Of a stretch of DNA of 64,000 nt, positions 36,566 through 46,867 are shown piece by piece (positions within the stretch are counted from its first letter, which is position 1; every line of letters starts with the position of its first letter). The notes under the pieces were generated by a model. The model had not been told where the DNA came from and did not search any database. It saw only the letters and a program-made list of their open reading frames with translations. Origin of the DNA: Pseudonocardia sp. CNS-139 (lineage in GTDB: Bacteria > Actinomycetota > Actinomycetes > Mycobacteriales > Pseudonocardiaceae); the NCBI GenBank assembly GCA_001942415.1, contig MKJX01000122.1:25170-89169 (forward strand), in the 5' to 3' direction. The position numbers were made by a program, and so were the translations under genes.

Positions 36566-37027
36566 CTACGGCCGTGGCTGGTCGGGGCGGTCGAGACGGG
36601 CCTCCGGCGGGACGTCGCCCAGCACCACGATGGCGCCGGTGAGCCCGCGGCCCTCGTCGTTGCCGGTGGGCGAGCTGAACCAGTAGTAGCCCGGGCCGTC
36701 GAGGTTGAGGGTCGCCCGTCCGCGCGAGTGGTTGACCAGCCAGATGAACTTCCGGTCGCCGTTGCTCGGCAGGAGCGCGCAGTGCGTGTTCAGGTCGTCG
36801 TTGAGAAGCTCCAGTTCGAGGTCGCCGCCGTGCGGCATCACCAGGATCGAGGGATCCCAGGCGATCTCGTCGGGCTGGATCCGGATCGTCGCCGTCATCC
36901 GGCCATCGGCTCTCTCGGTGGCCTGCCCGATGCGTCCGGTGCCGAGCACGGCACCCAGCGCTGCCTTGTTCTGCGCGTCCAACCCGATCTTGTTCAGCAG
37001 GTCGGACCGCTCCTGCGCGGTCGTCAT
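36566..37027 (-). CDS. cupredoxin-like PQQ-associated protein (MSMEG_3727 type)
   Basis: 153 aa from ATG 37027, 13 bases upstream of the dehydrogenase gene. After a 45-residue helical lead (MTTAQERSDLLNKIGLD...) comes a beta-sandwich with 'NDDLNTHCALLPSNGDRKFIWLVNHSRG' and 'GPGYYWFSSPTGNDEGRGLTGAIVVLG', the cupredoxin pattern with candidate copper ligands His/Cys. Matches my memory of the small proteins paired with PQQ dehydrogenases in mycobacteria. Likely electron acceptor for the dehydrogenase; no signal peptide here either. Confidence 0.75.
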   Translation of the reverse strand: MTTAQERSDLLNKIGLDAQNKAALGAVLGTGRIGQATERADGRMTATIRIQPDEIAWDPSILVMPHGGDLELELLNDDLNTHCALLPSNGDRKFIWLVNHSRGRATLNLDGPGYYWFSSPTGNDEGRGLTGAIVVLGDVPPEARLDRPDQPRP

Positions 37028-37167
37028 CGGGCTTCCACCCTCCTCGTCCCGGCTCCCCTTCCGGGAGTTCGTACGCCGGGCGAACCACCCCGACAAGGCG
37101 CCCACCGTTCGTCCACCATCGGCTACCGCTCGGGCCCGATCCGCGCCCGCGCGGCGGCCGGTCGAGA

Positions 37168-39322
37168 TCAGGTGCGGTCGTACCGGCCGAGGTTCATGAC
37201 CTTGTCCCAGGCGGCGACGAAGTCGGCCACGAACCTCTCCCCGCGTCGTCGCTCCCGTAGACCTCCGCGAGCGCCCGCAGCTCGGCGTTCGCGCCGAAGA
37301 CGAGGTCGACGCGGCTCGCGGTCCACCTGACCGCGCCGGTGGCCCGGTCCCGGCCCTCGAACGTCTCGGCGGCGGCGGCCGCCGGCGACCACTCCGTGCC
37401 CGGGTCGAGCAGGTTCACGAAGAAGTCGTTGCCCAGCACCCCGGGCCGGGAGGTGAGCACGCCCAGCGTGGACCGCCCATGGTTCGCGCCGAGCACGCGC
37501 AGGCCGCCGACCAGCACGGTCATCTCGGGCGCGCTCAGGTCCAGCAGGTTCGCGCGGTCGACGAGCAGGTGCTCCGACGGTGCGTGCACGCCCTTCCCGC
37601 GGAAGTTGCGGAAGCCGTCGGCGGCCGGCTCCAGCGCGGCGAACGACTCCACGTCGGTCTGCTCCTGGGAGGCGTCCGTGCGTCCCGGCGTGAACGGCAC
37701 GCGGACGTCGTGGCCGGCCGCCCGGGCCGCCTGCTCGACCGCGGCGCACCCGCCCAGCACGATGAGGTCCGCCAGCGAGACCTCGCGGCCCCCGGAGGCG
37801 CGCCACGACTCCCGGACGTCCGCGAGCGTGCGCAGCACCCCGGCGAGCTGGTCGGGGTCGTTGACCTCCCAGCCGCGCTGCGGTTCGAGGCGGACGCGCG
37901 CGCCGTTCGCCCCGCCGCGCCTGTCGCTCTTGCGGAACGTCGAGGCCGACGCCCACGCGGTCGCGACCAGCCGGTCGACCGGCAGGCCGGAGGCGAGGAT
38001 CCGCGCCTTGAGCGCCGCGACCTCGGCGGCGTCGACGAGCGCGTGGTCGACGGCCGGCACCGGGTCCTGCCAGATCAGCGTCTCCCGCGGGACCAGGGGC
38101 CCGAGCCAGCGCTGCACCGGGCCCATGTCGATGTGGGTCAGCTTGAACCAGGCCCGGGCGAACGCGTCCGCGAGCAGGTCCGGGTGCCCGTGGAACCGGC
38201 GCGCGATCGGCTCGTAGACCGGGTCGACCCGCAGCGCGAGGTCGGTGGTGAGGATCGTCGGCGCGTGCGTCCGCGACGGGTCGTGGGCGTCGGGCACGGT
38301 GCCGGCGCCGCCGCCGTCCCGGGGGATCCACTGCCACAGCCCGGCGGGGCTCAGCTCCAGGTCCCACTCGTAGCCGAAGAGCGTCTCGAAGAAGCTGCCG
38401 TCCCAGGTCGTCGGGGTGGGGGTCCAGGTCCCCTCCAGCCCGCTGGAGATGGCGTCGGCGCCCTTCCCGGTGCCGTAGCCACTCCTCCAGCCCAGGCCCT
38501 GCTGCTCGATCGGGGCGGCTCGGGCTCGGGGCCGAGGTGGCGGTCGGGGTCGGCCGCGCCGTGCGTCTTCCCGAACGTGTGGCCGCCGGCGATCAGCGCG
38601 ACAGTCTCCTCGTCGCCGAAACCCATGCGCCGGAACGTCTCGCGGATGTCGCGGGCCGACGTCAGCGGGTCCGGGACGTGTTCGGGCTCCGGGTTGACGT
38701 AGATGAGGCCCATCTGGTCGGCGGCCAGCGGGTCGGCCAGCTCCCGGACGCGCCGTGGCGCTCGTCGCCGAGCCAGGTCCGCTCCGGGCCCCAGTAGACG
38801 TCGTCGTCGGGCTCCCAGACTCGGTGCGGCCGCCGGCGAAGCCGAAGGTCCTGAGGCCCATGGTCTCCAGGGCCCGGTTGCCCGCGAAGACCATGAGGTC
38901 GGCCCAGGAGATCCGGCGGCCGTACTTCTGCTTGACGGGCCAGAGCAGGCGGCGGGCCTGTCGAGGTTGCGGTTGTCCGGCCAGCTGTTGAGCGGGGCGA
39001 AGCGCTGCATGCCGGCGCTCGCGCCGCCGCGTCCGTCGTGGATGCGGTAGGTCCCGGCGCTGTGCCAGACCATCCGGACGACGAGCGGGCCGTAGTGGCC
39101 GAAGTCGGCCGGCCACCAGTCCTGCGAGGTGGTCAGCACCGCGTCGACGTCCCGCGCGAGCGCGTCGAGGTCGAGCGTCGCGAACTCCGCGGCGTAGTCG
39201 AAGCCCGGGCCCATCGGGTCGGCGACGGCGGGGTGCTTGCGCAGGACCGCCAGGTCGAGCCGGTCCGGCCACCAGTCGCGGTTGGTCCGGCCCGAACCCG
39301 TGTCACCGGTGCGCTCCGACAC
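37168..39322 (-). CDS. katG: catalase-peroxidase KatG, several frameshifts
   Basis: About 718 residues when joined. Distal pocket '[19 protein letters not shown]' (Arg, Trp, His), '[11 protein letters not shown]', the crosslinked Tyr region '[11 protein letters not shown]', proximal '[11 protein letters not shown]', and the C-terminal domain '[17 protein letters not shown]'. Pieces alternate among three frames near 38960, 38815, 38755, 38525, 38470 and 37240, and the ends are [19 protein letters not shown] and [10 protein letters not shown]. Bifunctional heme enzyme removing H2O2. Only 9 bases after the GAF-LytTR regulator gene, so probably co-transcribed. Confidence 0.93.
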
Positions 39323-39331
39323 GGGGAGTCC

Positions 39332-40723
39332 TCAGATGTCCAGCGCGCGGCGCAGCGCCGGCGCGTTCCGCCTGGACACCGGCACCATCTCGGTCGCCCG
39401 GTCACCCATGACGAGCGACAGCTCGCCCTTGTGCCCGCGTTCGATCTCCCGGATGCGGCTGAGGTTCACGACGTACCGGCGGTGGACCCGGAGGAACCCG
39501 ACGTCGGCCAGCTCGTCGTCGAGCTTGTCGAGGCTCTGCGAGGCGCCCGCAGCCGTCCCTGGTCGGTCGAGAGCCACACGTCCTTCCCCTCCGACTCCGC
39601 GAAGGCGACCTCCGGCAGCCGCAGCAGCACCATCCGGTCCTGCCGGACGGCGACCAGCCGGCGCGGTTGCGTCCGGGGGCGGCCGGCCGCCTCGGCCTGC
39701 GGTACCGGCGCCCCGTCGGACACACCGAACGAGACCAGGGCCCCGATCAGCGCCCGGAGAAGAAGACCGGGCGGATGGTGATGGCCGTCGGCTCGGCGGA
39801 GAGGTGGGTGAAGATGCGCGTCGAGCCGACCCAGCCCGAGTTGTGCGCCGCCTGCCGCCCGGCGTAGCGCACGGCGCCGATCAGCTCCGGCAGCCCGGGG
39901 TTCCACCGGACCGTCGGGTCGACCGCCGGCGTGGCGGCGGGGACGCCCAGCAGCGCGCCCGCCGTGTCGTCGGCGATCACGACCTTGCCGGCGGTGTCCA
40001 TCGCGGCGACCGCCACCCGCGTCCGGGCCCTGGCCTGCGCGTACGCCGCGACCAGCTCGGATCGCTGTCGCGGGCGTGCGTCTTGAGCCGGCACTGGGTC
40101 TTCGTCGCGGCGTTGGCCAGCCACCCGGCCGTGGACGCCGGGAGCTGGCTGCGCCAGCAGGAGATGTTCAGGACCGCGATCGGGTCCCGGGTCACCACGT
40201 CGCGCACCGCGATGCCCGCGCACACCCAGTTGTGGAACGCCCGGCACCAGTGCTCCGCGCCCCTGATCAGCACCGGGCCGTGCGCCTCCAGCGCCGTCCC
40301 CATGCCGTTCGTCCCGGACGCGGACTCGGACCAGCAGAACCAGGGCGCGAGGTTGGCGTCGGCGGCCCTGGTGAGCGTGGCCTGGTCGCCCCACTCGGCG
40401 AGGATCCGGCCGGTGGCGTCGGTGACGGTCGCGACCCCGCCGAGGTTGCCCACCTCCTGGGCCATCGTGGCGGCGCGGAAGCCGAGCTCGGTGAACACGA
40501 CGTCGTGCTCGGGCGTGTGCTCGGTCTCCTCGACGGCGACCGGAGCCCCCGTGAGGAGCGGGTCGACCCGGTACTGCTCCCGGCAGCGGTGCCAGGAGAT
40601 CGCCACCATGGGCCGGACGGCCGGCACGTGGTCCTCGCCCTGCACGAACCGTTCCCACGCCTCGTACACGGTGCCCCGGCCCGGACCGGCCGACGTGGGT
40701 TCGAGCCGATGTGCATCCACCAT
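39332..40723 (-). CDS. GAF-LytTR transcriptional regulator, three frameshifts
   Basis: ATG 40723 opens [31 protein letters not shown]. Residues about 50-210 are a GAF domain of the acetoin-regulator style ('ISWHRCREQYRVDP', 'SESASGTNGMGTALEAHGPVLIRGAEHWC'). Further sensor-like sequence follows after shifts near 40060 and 39760, then a shift near 39550 into the LytTR DNA-binding domain: 'LDELADVGFLRVHRRYVVNLSRIREIERGHKGELSLVMGD' and 'VPVSRRNAPALRRALDI'. Probably a redox- or metabolite-responsive regulator of katG and of the divergent selenium-binding-protein gene. Confidence 0.82.
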
Positions 40724-41023
40724 GCTGGAGACCGCCCTTGGTCGTCCCCGCACGCCGACGTGACGGGCGCCGTCCGCGCCGGTCGCCGCTCCCGGCGGCC
40801 GGGCCTCCAGCGGACGGGGCGCTGCGTGGCGCGCCTTCCTGCTGCGTCGTTCGCGGCCGCGTCACCGGCCGGCAACCCCCACCATAGGCAGCCTTGTGGG
40901 CCACGTCACGCCCGCTTCCGGTGGCGGCAGCTCCCCGGCCGGACGTTGTGCCGTCGCCGCCGCGCTGGTAGACCGGCGCGTTCCGGATCCGGGCCCGACG
41001 CACGAGAGACGAGGAGGCCCGTC
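40724..41023. promoter_or_regulatory. divergent control region, regulator/katG versus SBP56 gene
   Basis: 300 bases without a convincing gene. It must hold promoters in both directions. I see no strong palindrome or LytTR direct-repeat pair by eye. A GAGGAGG ribosome site precedes ATG 41024. The G/C-rich part near 40790-40860 is open in several frames but has no start-site support. Confidence 0.45.
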
Positions 41024-42424
41024 ATGACCCAGTCCACCGTGGATCCGACCTTCTACCGCTCGGCGGCCGACGCGGCCGCGGCCCCGCCCGAGGAGCTGGC
41101 CTATCTCGTCGCGTTCGACCGGGCTGCGCAGAGCCACGACGCCATGGCCGTGCTCGACGTGAACCCGAGGTCCGGCACCTACGGCCGCGTGGTCGGCTGG
41201 ACCGACCTGCCCGGCGTCGGCCACGAGCTGCACCACTTCGGCTGGAACGCCTGCTCCAGCTCGCTGCGGCACGAGGGCCACGAGCTGTCCCGGCGGTTCC
41301 TGCTGGTCCCGGGCCTGCGATCGTCGGACATCCACGTGCTCGACACCCAGCCGGACCCGCGCGCCCCGCGGCTCGTCCGGACGGTCAGCGGCAAGGAGCT
41401 GTCGGCCAAGGCCGGCTACTCGCGCCCGCACACCATGCACTGCGGTCCGGAAGGGGTGTTCCTGACCTGCATCGGCGGACCTGAGGGCAACGACGACGGC
41501 CCCGGCGGGATCGCCCTGCTCGACCACTCCACGTTCGACGTCCTGCGCGCGTGGGAGACCGACCGCGGCCCGCAGCACCTCGCCTACGACGCCTGGTGGC
41601 ACCTCAACCAGAACGTGCTGATCTCCAGCGAGTGGGGCAGCCCGTCGATGATCGAGGACGGCATCGTCCCCGACCTGCTGCTCGGCGGGCAGTACGGCCA
41701 CGCCGTCCACTTCTGGGACCTGAACGAGGGCCGGCACCTGCAGCGGGTCGACCTGGGCGCGCAGCACCAGATGGCGCTGGAGGTCCGCCCGTCCCACGAC
41801 CCGGACGCGACCTGGGGTTTCGTCGGGGTCGTGATCTCCACCGAGGACCTGTCCGGCTCGGTCTGGCGGTGGTTCCGCGACGGCTCCGAGTGGAGGGCCG
41901 AGAAGGTCGTCAGCATCCCCGCCGAGCCCGCCGACCCGGACCGGCTGCCGCCGGCCCTCAAGCCCTTCGGGGCCGTGCCGCCGCTCGTCACCGACATCGA
42001 CCTGTCGGTCGACGACCGGTTCCTCTACGTCTCCTGCTGGGGCACCGGCGAGATGAAGCAGTACGACGTCTCCGACCCGGCGCACCCGGCGGAGATCGGG
42101 TCCGTCCGGCTCGGCGGTATCGTCGAGCGCGCCGCGCACCCCGCGCGTCCCGACATGCCGCTGGCCGGCGGGCCGCAGATGGTCGAGGTCAGCCGGGACG
42201 GGCGGCGCGTCTACTTCACCAACTCGCTCTACGGCGCGTGGGACGACCAGTTCTACCCCGACGGCGTCGGGGCGTGGATGGCGAAGCTGGACGTGGACCC
42301 CACCGGCGGGCTCACGCTCGACGAGCGCTTCTTCCCCAGCGGGGACGAGTTCCGCGGGCTGCGGGTGCACCAGATCCGGCTGCAGGGCGGTGACGCGTCC
42401 TCGGACTCGTACTGCTACCGCTGA
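41024..42424 (+). CDS. selenium-binding protein family (SBP56), probable methanethiol oxidase
   Basis: 466 aa, intact. 'ELHHFGWNACSSS' places C77 at the position of the selenium-binding Cys of human SELENBP1 (in NTCSSC). Family segments 'YSRPHTMHCGPEGVFLTCIGG', 'GGQYGHAVHFWDLNEG', 'QHQMALEVRPSHDP' and 'LYVSCWGTGEMKQYDVSDP' hold the conserved His of the metal site in the propeller. Known members oxidise methanethiol to formaldehyde, H2S and H2O2. Divergent from regulator-katG, which would remove the H2O2. Confidence 0.9.
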   Translation: MTQSTVDPTFYRSAADAAAAPPEELAYLVAFDRAAQSHDAMAVLDVNPRSGTYGRVVGWTDLPGVGHELHHFGWNACSSSLRHEGHELSRRFLLVPGLRSSDIHVLDTQPDPRAPRLVRTVSGKELSAKAGYSRPHTMHCGPEGVFLTCIGGPEGNDDGPGGIALLDHSTFDVLRAWETDRGPQHLAYDAWWHLNQNVLISSEWGSPSMIEDGIVPDLLLGGQYGHAVHFWDLNEGRHLQRVDLGAQHQMALEVRPSHDPDATWGFVGVVISTEDLSGSVWRWFRDGSEWRAEKVVSIPAEPADPDRLPPALKPFGAVPPLVTDIDLSVDDRFLYVSCWGTGEMKQYDVSDPAHPAEIGSVRLGGIVERAAHPARPDMPLAGGPQMVEVSRDGRRVYFTNSLYGAWDDQFYPDGVGAWMAKLDVDPTGGLTLDERFFPSGDEFRGLRVHQIRLQGGDASSDSYCYR

Positions 42425-42496
42425 CGGCCGTTCACGTCCCGAGGCCGTTGTGGATCGCCTGCGCCCGCTTCACGCATCGCGCCTCCAGGCCGGGTG

Positions 42497-43343
42497 CTAC
42501 CGCGGGTCGGTCAGGAAGACGTCCGCCAGGTCGGGGTTGTAGGCGTGGACGAGGATCCCGAAGATGATGACGTCGAAGGTCAGATGGACGGTGACCACGT
42601 AGGGCAACGACCGGGTGCGCTGGAAGATGTAGCCCTGCAGCAGTGCGAAGGGCACCGTCAGCAGCGGGCCCCAGCCGCGGTAGCCCAGCTCCCAGAGGAA
42701 GGAGACGAACACCACGGCCTGCAGGAGGTTCGCCTGCCAGAACGGGAAGTGGTGGCGGAGCAGGGCGAAGACGATGCAGATGAAGAAGAGCTCGTCCCAG
42801 AGCCCGACGCGTTCACGCCGATGAACAGCCGGATGATCTCGCCTGCGCCGTCGATCTCGGGCCAGTTCCGGTAGCACCCGAGCCCAGGAAGTACACCGGC
42901 AGGATCAGGTAGCCCCCGACGACCACCAGCGCCAGGTAGCCGAACTCGAACCGGCTCCACCGGTTCCCGGTTCCGACCGGGAACGAGATGATGTTCTCCC
43001 GGTACCACCACCGGGAGAGGGCGTAGGGCAGGGCGACCGCCGCCGACAGGGTGATCGCGAACCGGACCATCGCGGTGTTGCTCAGGTCCGCCTCCAGCGA
43101 CATCGTGCTGATGACGACCAGGCCGGCGGCGATGAGGGCCAGGTGCCGCAGCAGGAGGCGGTCCGCCACCGCCGCGACGACCAGACCGGCGACGATCAGC
43201 GCGTACCCGGCCAGTCGCTCCTGCAGGCCGAACAGCGCGATCGCGGAGACCGCCACCAGTGCCGCGGCCAGCAGCCGGTTCCACGTGGGCCGCGCGATGG
43301 ACCGGTCCTCATGGCTGTCGGGAGTCGTCGCAGCGCCGCTCAC
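42497..43343 (-). CDS. CPBP-like membrane protein, two frameshifts
   Basis: From ATG 43343 (MSGAATTPDSHEDRSIARP) there are about four to five helices, then shifts near 42885 and 42815 give 'LGLWDELFFICIVFALLRHHFPFWQANLLQAVVFVSFLWELGYRGWG' and 'VTVHLTFDVIIFG'. Layout resembles CPBP intramembrane proteases, but motif 1 reads DELFF rather than EExxxR, so activity is doubtful. About 281 residues joined. Role unknown. Confidence 0.65.
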
Positions 43344-43479
43344 CGCGCCAGCATGGCCGGATCACGCCGGTGCGACAACCTCGCTGCCGTCGGCCCAGGT
43401 CTCGGCCCATCCCGTCGATGTCGGCCCGGCTGGCATCGTGACTGCGCACACCTCGGGGGCTTGGCAGCGATCGTGGCGC

Positions 43480-44348
43480 TCACTCGCGGCGTGCGGCCCA
43501 GACGGTGCGCTCGGTGCGCAGCCCGAGGTCGTCACGGCGAAGGATGCTGTGCGGGCTGCCCGTGTCGAGGAGCCGGTCGAGCGCGGCGAGGTCGTCCGCC
43601 GCGATCTCCGCGGCGGCGGCGTCGCGGAGGCGGCTCAGCACGACCAGGGCGTAGCGGCCGATCGCCGGGTTGCGGGTCCCGTCGATGTCGACGACGACGG
43701 TGAGCTCGTCTGCGACGGCGAATCCGGCGGCGCTCAGCATCGGACCCCAGTCGGCGCCGCGGTGGGGCATGTGCCTGGCGTGGAGCCGGTCGGTCACGGC
43801 GTGGACGCGGTCTCCAGGCCGGGCCGGTCCGCGGGGGCGTTCCCGGGCAGGAAACGAGGAAGTCCGGGCACCTCGACGACGGCGAACAGGCCGTCGGGTG
43901 CGAGCAGGTCGCGGACGGTGCGCAGCGCGTGGCCGGGATCGGCCATGTGGTGCATGGCGGCCGACGCCCATACGAGGTCGGGCGTTCCGAGGTCGGGCCA
44001 GGTGGCGTTGTCGAGGTCGGCCAGCACGGTGTGCACGTGCTTGCCCACACCGCGGGCGCACGCCTTGTCCCGCAGCCGCTGCAGGTGTCCGGGCGAGGCG
44101 TCGACCGCCGTGACGTGGGCCTCGGGGAAGCGCTCGAGGAGCGCGAAGGTGCCCGCTCCCGTACCGGCGGCCAGGTCCACGATCCGACGGGGGTGGCTGG
44201 CCAGGGGCAGCCATGCGGTGATGGTGGCGATGTGCCCGGCGAGGACTTCCGCGTCCAGTTCGAGGACCTCCGCCTGCACGCTGTCGGCGCCGTGTTGCTG
44301 GTGGTGGCCGTGTTCATGGCCCCCGTGATGGACGTGTGCTGACGTCAT
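43480..44348 (-). CDS. class I SAM methyltransferase with His-rich N-terminus, one frameshift
   Basis: MTSAHVHHGGHEHGHHQQHG: eight His in the first 18 residues suggest metal binding. Rossmann methyltransferase motif I 'IVDLAAGTGAGTFALLERFP', motif II 'VTAVDASPGHLQRL', motif IV 'LVWASAAMHHMADP', post-motif 'DGLFAVVEVPGLPRFLPG'. A shift near 43800 continues into 'DRLHARHMPHRGADWGPMLSAAGF' and ends at 43480. About 289 residues joined. Substrate unknown; metalloids or a small thiol are possibilities. 96 bases before the XRE-cupin gene end. Confidence 0.8.
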
Positions 44349-44444
44349 ACCGCCACGGTAGTGACGCCATGCTCCTCAGGCACACCGTCTTGCGGACAGC
44401 GCAAGAAGATGGTGGTGAGTGCTGCCGGGCGCGCAAGGCCCGTC

Positions 44445-45032
44445 CTACGGGCCGCTGCCGTTCTGGCGCTGGTCGTCGGCCTCGCGATGTCCGCGCCGGG
44501 CGTCGCGGTCGAAGACGAACATGATGTCGCACGAGCCGGTCTCGGCGCCGATCGCGTGCGGCGTCATGGTCGGGAACTCGGCGGCGTGGTTGGTCTCGAC
44601 GCGGAAGCGGTTGTGGCCCAGCATCAGGATCGCGGTGCCGGACAGCACGACGAGCCATTCCCGGCCCGGGTGGGCGCGCATCTTGGCGGGATTGTCGGGG
44701 GGCGGCTCGGTCAGCCGCCGACGCATGACGCTCATGGCCGGGTCGCCCCTCATCGGCCAGCTCAGACCGTGGGCGCCGTGGATCATGGGGCTGATGACGA
44801 CGTCGTCGGTGGCGTTCTCGACGAGCTGATCGAGAGTGGTGTCCAAGGCTCGGGCCAGGGTGACGAGCTGGTCCAGCGCCAGGCGGCGCCGGCCGCTCTC
44901 GATGCGGCTCAGCGAGGACTGGCTGAGGTGCGCGCGGCTGGCCAGGTCCTCCAGGGACAAGCCCTGCGCGACCCGCAGAGCGCGGATGCGTTTGCGCACG
45001 AGGCTGTCCAGCGCGCCATCTTCATGCGTCAT
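44445..45032 (-). CDS. XRE-cupin transcriptional regulator
   Basis: 195 aa from ATG 45032 (TTG 45059 gives 9 more residues). HTH residues about 15-70: 'VRKRIRALRVAQGLSLEDLASRAHLSQSSLSRIESGRRRLALDQLVTLARAL'. Cupin sensor: 'KMRAHPGREWLVVLSGTAILMLGHNRFRVETNHAAEFPTMTPHAIG', with His for ligand or metal. Divergent from the MFS exporter gene, 113 bases apart, so the likely repressor of that pump; the methyltransferase gene downstream may share control. Confidence 0.88.
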   Translation of the reverse strand: MTHEDGALDSLVRKRIRALRVAQGLSLEDLASRAHLSQSSLSRIESGRRRLALDQLVTLARALDTTLDQLVENATDDVVISPMIHGAHGLSWPMRGDPAMSVMRRRLTEPPPDNPAKMRAHPGREWLVVLSGTAILMLGHNRFRVETNHAAEFPTMTPHAIGAETGSCDIMFVFDRDARRGHREADDQRQNGSGP

Positions 45033-45145
45033 AGGCAAGATGATATGCCCCTGATGCAATCCCTGTCCTAACGTGACCGCTCAGGTCGGGGCGCCGCCGC
45101 TGGTCCGACGCCGAAATTCCCCATGCCCGTTCACGAGAGGAATCC

Positions 45146-46737
45146 ATGAGTCCGAACCAGGCTGCACGGGAGGCACCGGACGCGCGTCAGCTGCGCACCG
45201 TGCTGATCGCCGTCTCCATCGCGCTGATGGCCGTCATCGCGTCGGTGTCCGGGCTGAACGTCGCCCAGACCCACATGGCCGTCGAGTTCGGGGCCTCACA
45301 CAACACGGTTCTGTGGATCATCACGTCTACACCCTGGCCCTGGCCGCGCTGCTGCTGCCGCTCGGCGCGATCGGTGATCGCCTGGGCCGCAAGCCCATGC
45401 TGATCGCCGGACTCGTCGTCTTCGGTGTGGCGCACGTCGTGGCGGGCCTGGCCCCGACCGCCGAGGTCATGATCGCGGCCCGGGTGGCCGGTGGTGTCGG
45501 CGCAGCTGTGATCATGCCGATCACCCTTGCTGTCATCACCTCCACCTTCCCCGAGGAGCAGCGCGACAAGGCGATCGGCGTGTGGACCGGCGTCGCGGGT
45601 GGTGGCGGCATCCTGGGCATGTTCCTGTCCGCCCTCCTGGTCGATGTCGCGGACTGGCGTTGGCTGTTCCTGCTGCCGGTGGCCCTGGTCGTCGTGGCCC
45701 TGGGCATGACGTGGAAGTCGGTGCCCGACTCTCGCGAGCGCGCGGCCCACTCCTTCGACACCGTCGGCGCGCTGCTCTCCGCCGTCGCCGTCGCCGGCCT
45801 CATCTTCGTCCTGCAGGAAGGGCCCGAGCGCGGCTGGACCGCCGCCGCGACGTTGACCAGCCTTGCCGTCGGCGTCATCGCCTGCGTCGGCTTCGTGGCC
45901 TGGGGGCTGCACCGCCGGGACACGGCACTGCTGGACGTCCGCCTGTTCCGGGAGCGCGGCCTGGCGGGCGGCTCGATGACGCTGCTGGTGGTCTTCGGCG
46001 TCCAGGCGGGTATCGCCGTCGTCCTGTTCCCGTTCTTCCAGGCGGTGCTCGGCTGGTCGGGACTGCTTTCGACAGCGGCCATGATGCCGATGGCCGTCAT
46101 GATGATGGCGACCTCCGGCCTGGCTCCCCGGGCGGCCGCCTGGATCGGCTCCCGCTCGACCATGGCCGTGGGCATCGCCATGGCAGGTGTGGGCCTGGGG
46201 CTGATGGCGCTGTTCGTCTCTGTGGACGGCGGCTACCTGACCATCCTGCCGGGAATGCTTGCCATGGGCATCGGCATGGGCCTGTCCATGACGCCTTCCA
46301 CCGGGGCCATCACCAGCTCGCTGCCGCGTGAGAAGCAGGGCGTCGCCTCCGCACTCAACGACATCACCCGCGAGTTCGGCACCGCGCTGGGCGTCGCCAT
46401 GTTGGGCGCGCTCCTGTCCGCCGGCTACCGCGACGCGATCGACGACCGGCTGCGCGGCGTCCCCGAGAGGGCTGCGGACATCGCCCGCGAAGGCATCGCC
46501 AACGCAGTCGGGATCACGGGCGACTCCGGTTCCCACGCGCAGCAGATCGTCCGGGCCGCTCAGCAGTCCTTCGTCGACGGCTGGCAACAGGCCATGTGGG
46601 CAGGCGTCGCCGTCATGGGGATGCTGTTCGCCTACATCGTCCTGCTCGGTCCGCGGGACCCGGCCCGCCGTGGTGATCAAGATGGGCGGCGTGAGCCGGG
46701 CGTGCTCGCACCTTCTACGCGGAGAGGACGCGGTTGA
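45146..46737 (+). CDS. MFS drug exporter, 14-helix (EmrB/QacA type), one frameshift
   Basis: ATG 45146 with GAGAGGAATCC upstream. 'LRTVLIAVSIALMAVIASVSGLNVAQTHMAVEFGASHNTVLWIITS' then a shift near 45330 into 'YTLALAALLLPLGAIGDRLGRKPM' (motif A). Motif C-like 'GVWTGVAGGGGILGMFLSALLVD' follows. About 530 residues with 14 predicted helices; C-terminal 'GQRxP..' replaced by 'LLGPRDPARRGDQDG'. Proton-driven export of toxic compounds. Base composition is a little less G/C-biased than its neighbours. Divergent from its probable XRE-cupin regulator. Confidence 0.88.
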
Positions 46738-46761
46738 CCTGCGGAAATCTGAGCTGTTCTG

Positions 46762-46833
46762 TGCCCCCGGCAGGATTCGAACCTGCGCACCCGCCTCCGG
46801 AGGGCGGTGCTCTATCCCCTGAGCTACGGGGGC
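46762..46833 (-). tRNA. tRNA-Arg (anticodon CCG)
   Basis: On the minus strand the 7-bp acceptor GCCCCCG/CGGGGGC, D-arm GCTC..GAGC, anticodon stem CCGCC/GGCGG around loop CTCCGGA (anticodon CCG), T-arm GCAGG-TTCGAAT-CCTGC and discriminator A all fit. CCA is not encoded. Decodes CGG, a very common Arg codon here. Stands between the MFS gene and the DUF305/DUF3105 pair, about 1.7 kb from argS. Confidence 0.93.
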
Positions 46834-46867
46834 GGCGTCTGGAGAAGACCCTACAGCACGCCCCGAT

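Noticed and set aside
37168..39322. Several small peroxidase-like genes
   Set aside because: Pieces in three frames line up in order into one full-length KatG.
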